NCBI GenBank assembly: GCA_001632435.1
Contig: KV424061.1
Span: forward strand, 4,703-68,702
Length of the DNA: 64,000 nucleotides
Direction of reading: 5' to 3'
Source of the DNA: Calocera cornea HHB12733
Taxonomy: Eukaryota > Basidiomycota > Dacrymycetes > Dacrymycetales > Dacrymycetaceae
The notes under the pieces were generated by a model. It had not been told where the DNA came from, did no database searches, and saw only the letters and a list, made by a program, of their open reading frames with translations. This document shows positions 21,142 to 33,088 of this stretch, one piece after another (positions within the stretch are counted from its first letter, which is position 1; every line of letters begins with the position of its first letter). Both the position numbers and the translations under genes were made by a program.

Positions 21142-24100
21142 ATGGACGGGTCGCCGTATGCCGTTCGCTTTCCTATGCAGAATGTTGCTGATAGTCAGGT
21201 AGCGTTCCCCAGGTGTCGGCGGCTATATCCCACGATCGTGCGTCCCCTCCGTGCTACCATAGCGCTGAAGCGAGTTGGTGCTAACGTGTGAGTGTGGGCA
21301 GGCCCGGAGGACACGTTCCGCATCCTGCTCGCGACCGACAACCATATCGGGTACAACGAGCGCGACCCCATCCGCGGCCAGGACAGCATCAACACGTTCA
21401 AGGAGATCCTGCAGCTCGCCGTGACCCATGAGGTGCGGCGCTCCTCCCCTTCCTGCGGGGCAACAAAGTGCATACAGCTCACTATGACTCTGTGTCTCTG
21501 TGCATAGGTGGACATGATCGTCCTCTCCGGGGACCTGTTCCACGAGAACCGGCCGAGCAGGGACGTGCTCTACCAGACGATCGCGCTCCTGCGCGAGTAC
21601 ACGATGGGCAGCAAGCCGGTCGAGTTTGAGCTGCTGAGCGACCCGGACGAGGGCAAGGCCGATGGGTACTCGTGCGTCGGCAACCATCTTATTATTTGTG
21701 TTTGGAGGGTGGAGGTTGATGGGGAGACAGGTTCCCCGGTATCAACTCGGAGGACCCCAACTTGAACGTCGGCATACCCGTGTTCTCCATACACGGGAAC
21801 CACGATGATCCGCAGGGGACCGGGCCGGTGCGTCTCCCCATCCCGCGTCCCGCCCAGCGACCGCCAACTGACGCCGCCCCAGGCCGGCGCCCTCTCCGCG
21901 ATGGACCTCCTGTCCGCCACGGGCCTGATCAACTACATCGGCAAGTCGGACCTGCCGCACAGCGACGAGACGGCGCCGACGGAGGGGCTGCTCGTCAAGC
22001 CCGTGCTGCTGCGCAAGGGCAGCACGCACCTCGCCATCTACGGCATCGGCAATGTCAAGGATACGCGCATGCACTATGAGCTGCGGAGCAACCGGGTGCG
22101 CATGTACATGCCCGAGGACGACAGGGCATGGTTCAACCTCCTTCTTATCCACCAGAACCGGTGAGTAGCGCATCCATCACCCAACCCTCTCCCATCCCAA
22201 TACATATATATACATCTGGCTTTGGTTGGTGTTGGTGGGATTTGCTGACTGGGCGAGCAGCGTCAAGCACGGCCCGCAGGAGAGCGTGCCAGAGTCGATG
22301 TTTGACGAGCGCGTCGATCTGGTCGTCTGGGGCCACGAGCACGACTGCAGGATCATCCCCGAGCCGGTCGCGGGCAAGCCGTACATGATCACCCAGCCCG
22401 GCTCGTCCGTCGCTACCTCGCTCGCGGAGGGGGAGTCGCTCACAAAGTACGTTGCCGGGGAGCGGTTGACAACTGTGAATGGTGCTCATGAGTCGCAGAT
22501 ACGTCGCGCTCGTCGAAGTCCTCGACGGCAAGTACGAACTCACCCCGCTGGAGCTGCGCACCGTCCGCCCGTTCGTGATGGAGAGTGTGTCCCTGTTCGA
22601 TGAGCTCAAAGAGCAGTCCGTGGAGCCGGACGACCAAGCGGGGATCACCAAGTTCCTCAAGAAACGGGCCGTGTCCCTGATCACGCGGGCGAACCGCGAG
22701 CGGGAGGAGAAGAACCGGCGCGCGGTGGAGCGGGGCGAGGAGCCGCTCGAGCCGATGCTGCCCCTTGTCCGGCTCAGGGTGGACACGACGGGCGTGCCGG
22801 GCATGTCGAACCCGATCCGGTTCGGGCAGGAGTTCACGGGCAAAGTCGCCAATCCGAAGGACATGCTCGCGTTCACGCGGCAGAAGCAGGCTGGTGCGCC
22901 CCGGCCCCGGCCACCTTCCTTCACCACTGCGAGCGGCTGACGCTGACGGGCCACTGACATGGTATGATTTGATGTGCAGCATCGAAGAAGGCTGTTGCGG
23001 AAGCGCCGAACCTGGACGACCTGATCGACCCCGACCTGCCCAGCGCGGAGCGGTTCAGCCGGATCCGCGTCTCGGCGCTCGTCAACGAGTACCTGAAGGC
23101 GCAGAGTCTCGAGCTGCTCGCGGAGAACGGGATGAGCAACGCGGTGATGAACTATGTGGATAAGGACGACACGCACTCGATTTCCGAGTGAGCCCGTTTG
23201 GTGATCGTGGTGGGGAGGATGCTGATGAGCGGGCAGGTTCGTGCAGAAGACGTTGAAGAAGATGCATAGTGAGATTGCGAAGAGCAAGGGCGTGAATGTG
23301 GACAACGAGACGATCTTGCAGGAGCAGGTATGTCCGCCGCCCCCGTTCCCTGCTTGGTCAGTGCCTCATTGGGCCACAGTTCGAGCGGATGAAGGACCTG
23401 GAAGAGAAGCGGTTTGATAAGGAGCGGGCGCTGGAAGAGGAAGAGGACGAGGACGAAGAGGAGGAGGTCAGGAAGATCGCCACCACTAAGGTGAGCCCCT
23501 GCCGAGGCGCTATCTGATCGCTCTTTGTTGATTGTTACCGCAGCCGATCCAGAGTGGAAGTGTGCGAGCTCGAGCGGTCGCCCAGGAGTCTGATGATGAT
23601 ATGATGCTGAACGGGGCGGCGGATGACGACTTTGAGGACGAGGAGCCTCCGAGGACTGCTGCGAAAGGCAAGGGGCGAGCGGCTGCCGCGCCCCAGGGGA
23701 CTGCCAGCGCGGCCAAAGGAAGAGGCAAATCGAGGACTGAGAAGCTTGTACGTCTTATCCTTAGCATGGATATGAAGTACAGCGTCCTTATCGTCGTGCG
23801 CAGTTCCTGGACTCGGACGAAGATATGGACCAGGAGTTCGTCCAGGAGAGCGAGCTGGAGGAGGAGGAAGCGCCGAAGGCTAAAGCCAAGAAGGCGGCCT
23901 CTTCTCGCGCCTCGGTTCTGGAGTAAGTCGCCTACGATCTGCAGGTGCCCGTTATCAGTGACTCATTACCGTAATTTGCTCCTAGCGGGCCGGTCAAGAA
24001 GACGCCTGCTGCGAAGAAGACCGCGGCGTCGGCGTCGGCGTCGGGGGCGAAGAGGGGAGTGCGGCAGACGCCAGCGGCGCAGTCCCAGCTCAGCTTTGCG

Positions 24101-24250
24101 CCGACGCAGCGGACGAGCAGGGTGGCCGCGACCAAGGCGAGAGGGAGGATGCAGGATGCTGTGAGCCTGCTTATCTCATGTTTGTGTGTATATTTGGTGC
24201 TCATCTAGATGCCCCGCGGCAACTAGATCGAGATCAGCGATGACGACTAG
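21142..24250 (+). CDS. MRE11: MRE11 double-strand-break repair nuclease
   Basis: Spliced gene with all phosphoesterase motifs of Mre11: ATDNHIGY (DxH), [12 protein letters not shown] (GDxF...N), HGNHDDP (GNHD), LLIHQNR and VWGHEHDC (GHxH). The capping domain follows ([14 protein letters not shown]...), then a DNA-binding stretch ([18 protein letters not shown]), an acidic run [12 protein letters not shown] and a Lys/Arg/Ala-rich tail with SQLSF and GRG patches, ending IEISDDD. With Rad50 and Nbs1/Xrs2 it resects and tethers DNA ends. About ten introns. Two alternative acceptors for the last exon give either IEISDDD (acceptor at 24226, stop 24248-24250) or the short tail MPRGN (acceptor 24208). 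The former matches the family and was chosen. Confidence 0.95.
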
Positions 24251-26057
24251 AGACGCAAGAGGAAGGCTGCGACTCCTGTCGGTGACGGAGGTCCCGCGGC
24301 CCTCGATACGCTATCAGGCATGGTGATTTCAGTGTCGGACGATGTTTACGAAGCCCATCTGTATTGTAACACATAGCATACTTCCGCTCACGCACGTACA
24401 TCGCACATCATCGTCGCATCGTCGCATCGTGCAACTAACGTAATCCCTTTCGCGGCCCGTTCCTCGCGGGCTCAAAAGGCCCTCAAGGGCCGGTACGGCC
24501 GGCGGAGCCCGAGTTCCACGCGCACCCTTCCGACCGGAAAGGCGAGGAGAGGAAAGGAAAGGAGCGCGACGGCCCGTTGGTAACGGCGCGACACCGCGCG
24601 AAAGGAGGCGGACCGCGGTACGTCATTCTTTGTCATTCGCACGTGCTTCGAAAATGCCCGTTGTCCTGGTCGATGGGCTGCCTTATAAGTTATCTCTCTG
24701 GAAAATGGAAAGGGGAGTCGGTTATGGCTACGGTGGGCATGGTACTTTATCGAGATGCTCGTCCGCTAGAAGAGACGCGAGCAGAGGGCGGTTGGACGAT
24801 AACACGGCGCCAACACCACTGCTGTGTTGTACATAATCCCGCCCAAGGAGCTTGGAGCGGTCCAGTCGGCTACTGCGAGTCCTTCGGCATCGGAGCGAGT
24901 TGCAGCACAGCCGCTCGTGCGGTAACGTCTGCTGACAAGAAGGGTCTGCCCGTCCCCGTTGTTGTTGTCCTTCAATTTGGGAATGGGCTTGCTGTATTGA
25001 CCAGCCCGATGTTCCCATCAGCAGCCAGGCACGCGCCACACGAGGGATAATAGACTCGCAGACTCGTGCTCTGGACCCTCGGACGGGGGGACGCACGTTG
25101 CCAGCCCCGTCGTGAGGGTGCTGGGGCGGAGGTATTTGGCGTTGCTGACGAGGGAACAGAAACTGGGCGAGGTCATCGGGCACTTTGCGGCGACTATCGG
25201 TTCGTGCATGAGCTCGGGAAGAGCAGAAGCTGCTCAGCGGGAAGGTGGGAGAAGGGGACGGGGGGCGGATTACGCAATTGGGGAGTGGGCTTGACGCGCG
25301 CGTTACGAAGGATGACGTCTGCCTATTCGGGGTAAAGTGTACGCGCGAGCGAACGCGAGGAGACGAGGAAGTGTGTGCCCAGAAAGGCGCGAGGGTGGAA
25401 CGGGCGAGCGGCGAACGTGCGGCCCAGAAGGGAATCTGACTGGGCTGAGTAATGCGCGAGGTGCGAAGAGTGATTATCGCGCGCGATGGGACGCACATTG
25501 AGTCGGGGGATATGAGGGGAAGGAGCAACAACAATGATTGGGGAACAAGCTTCGCGGATATGCAGCTTTGCACAGGCACGGGCACATGCCCAGCGCAATG
25601 TCGATGGTATGTACATTGTCCATTTGGGCGCCGGCCGCTAAGGACAGAGGGTGCAGTGTCTGGTCATGTTCCTCCGAGAGGGGGGAGATGTGATGATGAT
25701 GCGATGGGCAGCATTGCCTCGCGCGTGTGGACTCTCCTTCTGGCTCCGAAGATGGGCAGGGCGTTGATTGCGGGAAGCGTGCGACGGGGCGAGGCGGACG
25801 CGGTGCGGGCCATCATCGTGTCCATTACGGCGCGCGCACTAAATCTGCTCCCGCCGTCCCTTCGCTCGCCTGCGTTTTCTGCCCCGGCACCACACCCTCC
25901 CTCGCTCCCTCCTCCGCGCTTCCAGCGAAACAGTATATAGTTCCAACCGCGCATCGATCCCCTCCGCCTTGACCCCCATCGCCTCCCCGCCGCTGCACCA
26001 TCCCCCACCCCACCCCTTCCTTGCAGCTCTCCCCCCCACCCGCCCACATAGCACACA
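24251..26057. other. 1.8-kb intergenic region
   Basis: No exon chain or domain recognised on either strand. Several open frames of 80-280 codons exist because stop codons are rare in GC-rich sequence, but they lack conserved motifs. The last 150 nt are pyrimidine-rich and probably form the GDP-mannose pyrophosphorylase promoter. Confidence 0.5.
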
Positions 26058-27368
26058 ATGAAGGTGAGCCGCGTCGCGCCCCCTGTCCCAGACCCTCGCT
26101 CACCGCCCTTCTCCCCCAGGCTTTGATTCTCGTCGGTGGTATGTCGCGTCGTCCATCGCGCCGGCGAGCGCTGCTGACCCAACGTAGGCTTCGGCACGCG
26201 CCTGCGGCCACTCACCCTCACCCTCCCCAAGCCCCTCGTCGAGTTTGCCAACAAGCCGATGATCCTGCACCAGATTGAGGTGCGCATACATGCGTCTATT
26301 GACTGAGAATGCGGGGTTAACGTAACTCTTACGCGAACAGGCACTCGTCGAAGCCGGTGTAACTGACATTGTCCTCGCGGTCAACTACCGTCCCGAGGTC
26401 ATGGTCAAGGTGCTCGAGAAGGTTGAGGAGCAGTACAACATCAAAGTAAGCTCTCGGTGGCTGACCGTGTGTCTCGAGTCTAATCCGCTCCACAGATCAC
26501 CTTCTCCGTCGAGTCCGAGCCATTAGGAACCGCCGGCCCCCTCGCGCTCGCTCGCGACATCCTCGGCAAGGACGACAGCCCGTTCTTCGTGCTGAACGCG
26601 GACGTCACCTGCGCATACCCCTTCAAGCAGCTCATCGAGTTCCACAAGTCGCACGGCAACGAGGGCACCATCCTCGTCACCAAGGTCGCAGAGCCCTCCA
26701 AGTACGGTGTGATCGTCTCCCAGCCCGGGTCGACCAAGATCGACCGCTTCGTCGAGAAGCCCCAGACGTTCGTGGGCAACCGCATCAACGCCGGCATGTA
26801 CATCTTCACCCCCAAGATCCTCGACCGCATTGAGCTACGCCCAACATCGATCGAGCAGGAGATCTTCCCCGAGATGGCCAAGGCGGGCGAGCTTCACACA
26901 TTCGAGCTCGATGGCTTCTGGATGGACGTCGGGCAGCCCAAGGACTACCTGTCCGGCACCTGCCTCTACCTCACCCACCTCACCACCACAAAGTCCCCCC
27001 TACTCACCTACCCGGAGGGCAACTCGTTCATCTACGGCGGCAACGTCCTCATTGACCCTACGGCAGAGGTCGATCCCACCGCGCTCATCGGCCCGAACGT
27101 CGTCATTGGCCCCGGAGCCAAGGTCGGCAAGGGTGTGCGCCTCCAGCGCTGTGTCCTGCTCGCCAATGCGCGCGTCAAGGACCACGCCTGGATACAGAGC
27201 TCGATCCTCGGTTGGAACTCAACCGTGGGCAAGTGGTCGCGTGTGGAGAACATCACCGTGCTCGGCGACGACGTGACGATCAAGGACGAGCTGTACGTCA
27301 ACGGCGCCTCCGTCCTCCCGCACAAGTCCATCTCCTCCTCCATCCCCTCGCCCACCATCGTCATGTAA
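26058..27368 (+). CDS. MPG1: GDP-mannose pyrophosphorylase (mannose-1-phosphate guanylyltransferase)
   Basis: The enzyme makes GDP-mannose from GTP and mannose-1-phosphate for N-/O-glycosylation, GPI anchors and cell wall. The nucleotidyltransferase signature [30 protein letters not shown] is assembled from a 6-nt coding exon (Met-Lys), a 19-nt micro-exon and a third exon. Then follow [68 protein letters not shown] and the left-handed beta-helix repeats [20 protein letters not shown] up to the C-terminus SPTIVM. Length is about 364 residues, as expected (yeast Psa1 361). The main exon uses strongly biased C/G-ending codons, consistent with high expression. Confidence 0.96.
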
Positions 27369-28400
27369 CGTGGCGAAGCCGCACCCCACACGGACAAGCG
27401 CGGCGGGCCCAGCTTGTGTAACTTCTTCGACGGATACTAGAACTGTGAATTGTTGCGACGAACGGACGTTTCCCCTACCGAACCCTGTGCGAGCAGAAGC
27501 GTGCGCCTGTTGTAGCGGGTAATTGAGCACACCCTTCTGGACTCTTTCCCCCCCCCCCAGTAGTATTAGCCTATTGCTTACCGCCTCCTTGCCGCTCCTT
27601 TTGACAGCTTGGCCTTGCCTCGTCTCGCTTCCCATGTCACTCTCTCTCCCCTCTGCTGCACGTATACCCCCGCCCCTGCTCTTTTTTATTATCAGTACTC
27701 TCAGATATTAGGCATGATAATCGAACCGCGCACGCATGCAAAACAGAAATTCCAATCGTGATCTTGATCGCGATCTTGTGCCGGTTTGTGCCCATTTGTA
27801 CTGCACATACTAATCCTGACTGTCTCAGAGTAATATGAGCGGTGGACATGAGGAAGTAGCAGGTGAGCTGCTGCGGTTTCTGGAAATAGCTGCGCAGCAA
27901 CATTGCTTTCCTGATCTCACAAATTGGGGCGGATGACGCAGTTTCTGAATTCGGTTGGATTACTGCCACAGAACAACTGAGTACCACCCCTCCAACCCAC
28001 CAAGTAACCGAAGAAACCGCACAGAAAGGGGTATAGACCGTACACAGCACACTACAACCAGAGAATTACAAGACACTTGTTACACCTTTTTTGCCTTTGC
28101 GAAGAGCGTGGAGATCGTGAGATCCTTGTGAGAGTATCCGTTTTGGTTTGTGAGAACGAGAGAGAAGAGAGAAGATCGTGTCGAGGAAAAGTGACCCACA
28201 CACCCGTACCGAACCGTTCCATAGGCCGAGGCCGTCCACTCGTTTAACGCACATAAACATACCGCCCCTTCCACTTTCTCCGCCCTTTGCTCTTTGCTCC
28301 CAAGGCTCCGCTCCGTCCGCGCCACCCAGAAGCTCGTCCCGGACCGTCGAAAGGCATCCTCCATCCAGACCCATAGTCGTCATCGTAGTCGTCGTCGTAG
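27369..28400. other. Intergenic region between convergent genes
   Basis: About 1 kb between the stop codons of the GDP-mannose pyrophosphorylase and copper-fist genes, which face each other. It contains a C-homopolymer (27,551-27,560) and AT-rich 3'-UTR-like sequence; no gene seen. Confidence 0.5.
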
Positions 28401-30524
28401 TTATTGCTGCCCCCACTGCTGGCTCCCCAGCCCCTGCAAGCCGGCCGCCGCCAGACTCTGCTGGAACGCGCCAAAGGGGACGTGCGCGTGCTCGTGCGCG
28501 TGCTGGCTGTGCGGCGAGCCTTGCGCATGCTGATGCCCGTGCTGGTGCGGCTGGTGCAGAGCAGGCGGAGGGTAAGGGACTGCAAACGCGATTGGAGGAT
28601 GCTGCGGCTGTGTCGGGGAGGGGTAGCGCATGTACGACGTGGGCATGTGCTGGGGCCAGCCCTGGACGGGGGATTGCGCGTGTGTGGGCGAGGTGGACGA
28701 TTGCAACTGGGACTGGGACTGGGACTGGGACTGGGACGGCGGCGGCGGCTTCTTGCTGGAGCAGCAGCCTGCCTCCTTCCCGCCCCCGCTCCCGTTGCCC
28801 ACGGCGCTCGACGGCGCCGGTGCTGCAGCAGCACCAACCGCGCTATTGTGCCCCTGATCGACGCACCCGCCGCCGTCGCCTCCCGCTCCGCCACAGCCCT
28901 CCGCACACGCACACGCGCCCTCGCCGCACGCGCACCGGCCAGCACAGCACAGCTTCCTGATGCTCCCCACGCCGCTCGCCCGTGCGGCGCCGGTGCTGTG
29001 CGGGTCTGAGAGGTCCGAGAGGGCCGGGAAGGGGAGGACGAAGGTGCTTCCTGAGTAGGAGGCGAGCCTTGCTGCCCCGGCGCGGGAGGGCGGCGCGGGC
29101 GGGAGGTGGTAGGCCAGTGCTTGGCGGGCGAGGAAGGCGTCGACCGATTCCTGCGGGCCGGGGGAGGGCATGCCCATGCCCATCCCGCCACCGCCCAGCG
29201 GGCCCATGGCCATCGCCGGCGAGGCGTGGAACAGCTGGTGCGGGAGCGAGTACGCGCCCGCGGCGCAGTCGATGCAGCTCGTGCAGAGCTCGGGACACAG
29301 CTCGTACGACGCCCCCGCCGACTGCGGGTTGTGCTCCGCGCACCCGGGGCAGGCGCACGCCCAGCCGCAGGAGCACGACGTGAGCGCCGCGGTCGCGGCG
29401 AGGATCTGCGCGGCGGAGGTCGGGGCGCCCGGCGCGGTGTAGGGGACGTATGGCGGTGGTGGGGTCGGCATGCTGGGGGAGCGCTGCGTAGGCGTGCTGG
29501 ATGAGCCAGAGCCAGAGCCAGAGCCGGAGGCAACACCGCTCCGCCCCCCTCGGCCCAGGTCCGCCAGCGCCATCTCCGCGTACAACGCGGCTTCGCCCGT
29601 GACGCTGTGCTCCCTGCCCTCCCTGCCCGTGCGCACACGCGGGGTCGCCCCCGACCTGGGCGTCGCTCCCGATCCGCTTCTTGGCGTCGTCGAGCTGGTA
29701 CTGCCAGGCCCCGCGGGGCGGCAGCAGGGCTTGCCGCACTGGCCCCGGTCGTTCCTGCACCCGCAGGTCGGCCCGCACCCCTCCTCCGCACTGCCCGAGC
29801 CCGTGCACCCGCCGCTCTCCGGCGAGCTGCCCGTAGCAGCGCTGAACAGGCCCCCGACGGCCACGTCGGCCATCTCGGTATCCCCACATCCTCCACACCC
29901 CGCGCCCGTGCTGGTGACCGTCGACGGGGGGGAGGACGAAGGCGGGCGGCGGCGGGTCTTGCGCCCCTTTGAGGAAGGGCGCGGGGTGCAGCAGTAGCAC
30001 GCGCCGCCGCGGTTGCAGTCGCACGGGTTCAGGCGGGGACGTACTGCGTGCTGGGGTCGGGTAGGGGGCCGGGACGGAGATGGAGTTGAGGATGTCGGCC
30101 ACGCCGTTGGGGTACATGGACACCTCTCCGTCTCTCACTACAACACACGGCTTATGAGCACCTTGGACAAGACATGGATAGGAGAGCAGAAGGACGGACC
30201 GCGCTGGCCATCGGGGATATCGTCCAAGCTCGCGCAGTCGCAGCGGACGTGGACCTGGCGCGTCTTGCGCAGGCGCCGGCAGTGCTCGCACTGCGTCTGG
30301 GGGCGGCCCTTGCGCTTTATCTCGAAGAGCGGGCGGTCGGTGTGCCCGCATGTGGAGGAGCGGTGGCCTTTGATGCATGTTGCGCTGTGGAGGGAGGGGG
30401 GTGAGTAAGCTGGGTGTATGCGCGTAAGGGGGAGGGGCGTACCAGGCGTATTTCTTGTTGTTTACGAACACCTGCTTGGGGTCAGTGGGGGAGGTCAACG
30501 AGTGCGAGGCTGCGGGCGCACCAT
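28401..30524 (-). CDS. Copper-fist transcription factor A (Cuf1/Mac1-like)
   Basis: Exon 1 is only the ATG (30524-30522). Exon 2 (30471-30443) and exon 3 (30384-30200) complete the copper-fist DNA-binding domain: VFVNNKKYACATCIKGHRS, CGHTDRPLFEIKRKGRPQTQCEHCRRLRK and HVRCDC, with zinc ligands and the KGRP minor-groove motif. An exon with MYPNGVADIL leads to RLNPCDCNRGGACYCC, then a long Gly/Ser/Cys-rich region. The C-terminus has CSCGWACACPGCAEH (C-X-C-X3-C-X-C-X2-C-X2-H, the Cuf1/Mac1 copper-sensing type) and further Cys pairs (CPELCTSCIDC, CCAGRCACGEGACAC). Such factors activate copper uptake or detoxification genes. The junction before RLNPCDC is uncertain: a 52-nt intron 30102-30051 with a weak GTGGCC donor restores frame. 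Confidence 0.82.
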
Positions 30525-30614
30525 GTTGCTGAGCGGTGGGAGTGGGCGTGGAGGGTGGGAAGGGGGCAGGGCGGTCCGGGGGATGTCTCAGCGGGTCGAT
30601 GGCCTGTCGGGGTG

Positions 30615-30622
30615 CTATATAT
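30615..30622 (-). promoter_or_regulatory. TATA box of copper-fist gene A
   Basis: A TATATA run (plus-strand TATATATA) about 90 nt upstream of the minus-strand ATG at 30524, good spacing for a core promoter. Confidence 0.4.
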
Positions 30623-31960
30623 ACCCAAGAGCGGAGGTGCAGTGTGGCTGCTGAGGGAGATGGGCTGCAGCGGAGGACGGGGCCAGCGTGAGAAGCAGGC
30701 GGGAAATGAGGAACGACTGCGACGGCCGGGCAGGCGAGGATGGGAATAGACCACCGTCGGACCAGAGCAGCGGCTGCGAGCTGCTGCGAGGCTGTGGGTC
30801 ACGGTGGCCCGGCCCAGGGATCCCAATCCCATCACACACATCTGATCCCGCGAGAAGCTCCGCTCCCCCAAGGGCGATTGCTCCCGCCCCGCGAAGCCAC
30901 AATCACAATAACCAACGCCCCTTCTCCCCTCCCTGTTTCTGCCCCACCCGCGCGCATTCCGCCTTGAGCCGAGGGGCAATGGACAGCACCGTCCAGTCTT
31001 CACGCGCACGGGGCGAACGGAAGGCTGCGCTGGCAGAACCACGCGGGGGATATCTGCACGATCGCATCTCCAAAATCGCATGTGGCCTATCACTGGCACA
31101 ACCACGCTTTCACACCGCCTGCCCCCCTGCGGGGTTCACGCTTCGGGCTTCGGCGTTCGCGCCGCCCCCAACGACGTAAACCGTCCCCTTCCCTGCACGC
31201 GCCTTCCCCCGTCTTCCACCCACTCTGACATATTCCGTCTCCCCCGGCTCGAGCACAGTGCAATTGCACGCTTGGCGCATCGGGCACCTGACTCTATCTG
31301 CTTTATCCCCCCAGAGATTCGTCTCCGCCCCGCTCCCCTCTCGTCCAGATGCAGATCATCAGCCTCAGCATCACCGCCGACGCCCTCCCACACCGTCCAG
31401 CCAGACCCCTGTCACCCGAGGGACCAACGCTCTCCTCTGAGCAGCCTGGCAGCCTCGAAACCTGGCAGGAGCCCCGCACCCCAGCCCACGTCCTTGTCTT
31501 TCCGATATCACACTTTCCCGCGCTTTCCGCCTTCCTCTCCCTGCCCAACTCCCCTTCCCAGCTCCAGCGCCCACTGGCACGCTCCCCGAACCCGCTCAAA
31601 GCGAGCCTCTGCACAAGCCACAAGCCTAATCCGCGCTTCCCCCCCCTGCTGGCAAACCCCCCCACACTCACTAGTCAAGACTCAACATAAACATCCCCCA
31701 ACGCCTCCAGGAGGAGCCACTTTCACTCGCGCAATCGCGCAATCGCAGCACTCTCATGCGCGGAACTCAGGCAAACACCTCATCACGCCCGTCCTCCCGT
31801 CGCAGGACGGTGGAAGGCGGGAAGGCTCACACAACGGTACGCTACAGGGCTCAGCGGCACAAGGGGCGACCCCCTCGGCGGCGGGGCCTTCTTCCCCCGA
31901 TCGTCGATGGTCGATTCAGACGCCCTCCCTGAGTCCCCTCCCTATCCACTCCTGACAGCT

Positions 31961-31996
31961 CTTCCCCGCTTCCCCGCTTCCCCGCTTCCCCGCTTC
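31961..31996. repeat. Tandem 8-mer array (CTTCCCCG)n
   Basis: Four and a half direct copies of CTTCCCCG. Confidence 0.9.
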
Positions 31997-32437
31997 TCGC
32001 ACCCTCCTCGCCTCTCGCGCCCTATCCATATCCCTATCGTGATTCGCGATTCGCAGTGAACAATGGCCGCATCAGCCTCCCGAACCAGGCTCAGACTTCA
32101 GACTTCAGCAGCCCGTCCACTTCCCGTCCAATCCGCTCGATCCAGTTGGCCAACCGGACTGTGGTCTTCCCATCCCCCCTCGCTCGCTCGCTCGCAGGCC
32201 AGTCCCACTCCCTCCTCAAGCGCCCCGCTCAGGCCCTATCCCCCAAGCAACAGACACCCTTCTCCCGCAGTCTTCAGCCCTCAAGGGTCTCCCTCCCCCC
32301 GACCGTCCGGCACAGCACGCGCCTCCCGTCCCCCGGCCAACTTCTGCTCCCAAACCCCTTCAATCACGCGCGATCGCTCGCCGGGATTCGGAGCGTGCGG
32401 TCGGGCGGAGTGTGAACTCCCGCCTGACCCGCTGACC

Positions 32438-32470
32438 CTTTGGTCCTTTGGTCCTTTGGTCCTTTGGTCC
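32438..32470. repeat. Tandem 8-mer array (CCTTTGGT)n
   Basis: Four consecutive copies of CCTTTGGT plus a partial copy. Confidence 0.9.
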
Positions 32471-32551
32471 CCTGACCCTGCGCCCAGCAATCATCAATCT
32501 GCAATCCGACAACGCCGGACTGTGCCGGAGGTTGCAAGCGGTGAGAGGAGG

Positions 32552-32600
32552 GTGTACAGTGTGCAGTGTACAGTGTGCAGTGTGCAGTGTACAGTGTGCG
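32552..32600. repeat. Tandem 7-mer array (GTGTRCA)n
   Basis: Seven copies alternating between GTGTACA and GTGTGCA (last copy GTGTGCG). Confidence 0.9.
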
Positions 32601-33088
32601 TGATACCGCCTCGGGTAGTACGCGCGTGATTCCGAAGTCGAGCCCGGACTCCGGGGGGACCTCGGATTGCCCTGGGGCAGACGGAACAAGCTCTGGCGTG
32701 CCGCACTGCACGCCAGCCGGAGCAAACGACAATCTGATTAGACGGATGGGGACGCAGGCGCCCTGGCCGATGGCCATGCAGTACCGGTGAGCACGTTCGA
32801 CCCTGCGCGACGCTCCCTCGCCAACTGATGCAGAAGTTACGCAGACAGGATCGAGTTCGCGAGCCACTGCCGATTGTTCAACAACTTCCGCCTTCACTCC
32901 AGTCTTCAGCGGTCACGCGCTCAGAACCAACGGAGAAACCGTTTCTTCCTCAGCTCTAAAGCCCGAGCCTCCGCCTTCCCGTCTTCCCGAGCTCTAAACC
33001 CCAACCCTCGCCTCAACCCTCGCCATCTCTCGGCATCCCCGCCCTCCGCCGTCCCCCCGCTGCAGCTCGCTTCGACCCTTCAGCGCGT

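Noticed and set aside
24577..26344. Several 130-285 codon frames on both strands
   Set aside because: No domain, no splice consistency, composition like neighbouring GC-rich spacer.
29500..29530. GAGCCA repeats as a possible microsatellite
   Set aside because: Explained as coding for Ser-Gly repeats of copper-fist factor A on the minus strand.
28244..30498. Two long minus-strand frames of about 550 codons overlapping copper-fist gene A
   Set aside because: They are out of frame with the Cys-rich motifs and exist because GC-rich DNA has few stops.
30688..32629. Long plus-strand frames of 120-290 codons in the gene-poor region
   Set aside because: Low-complexity Ser/Pro/Arg translations crossing tandem arrays; no start context or homology recognised.
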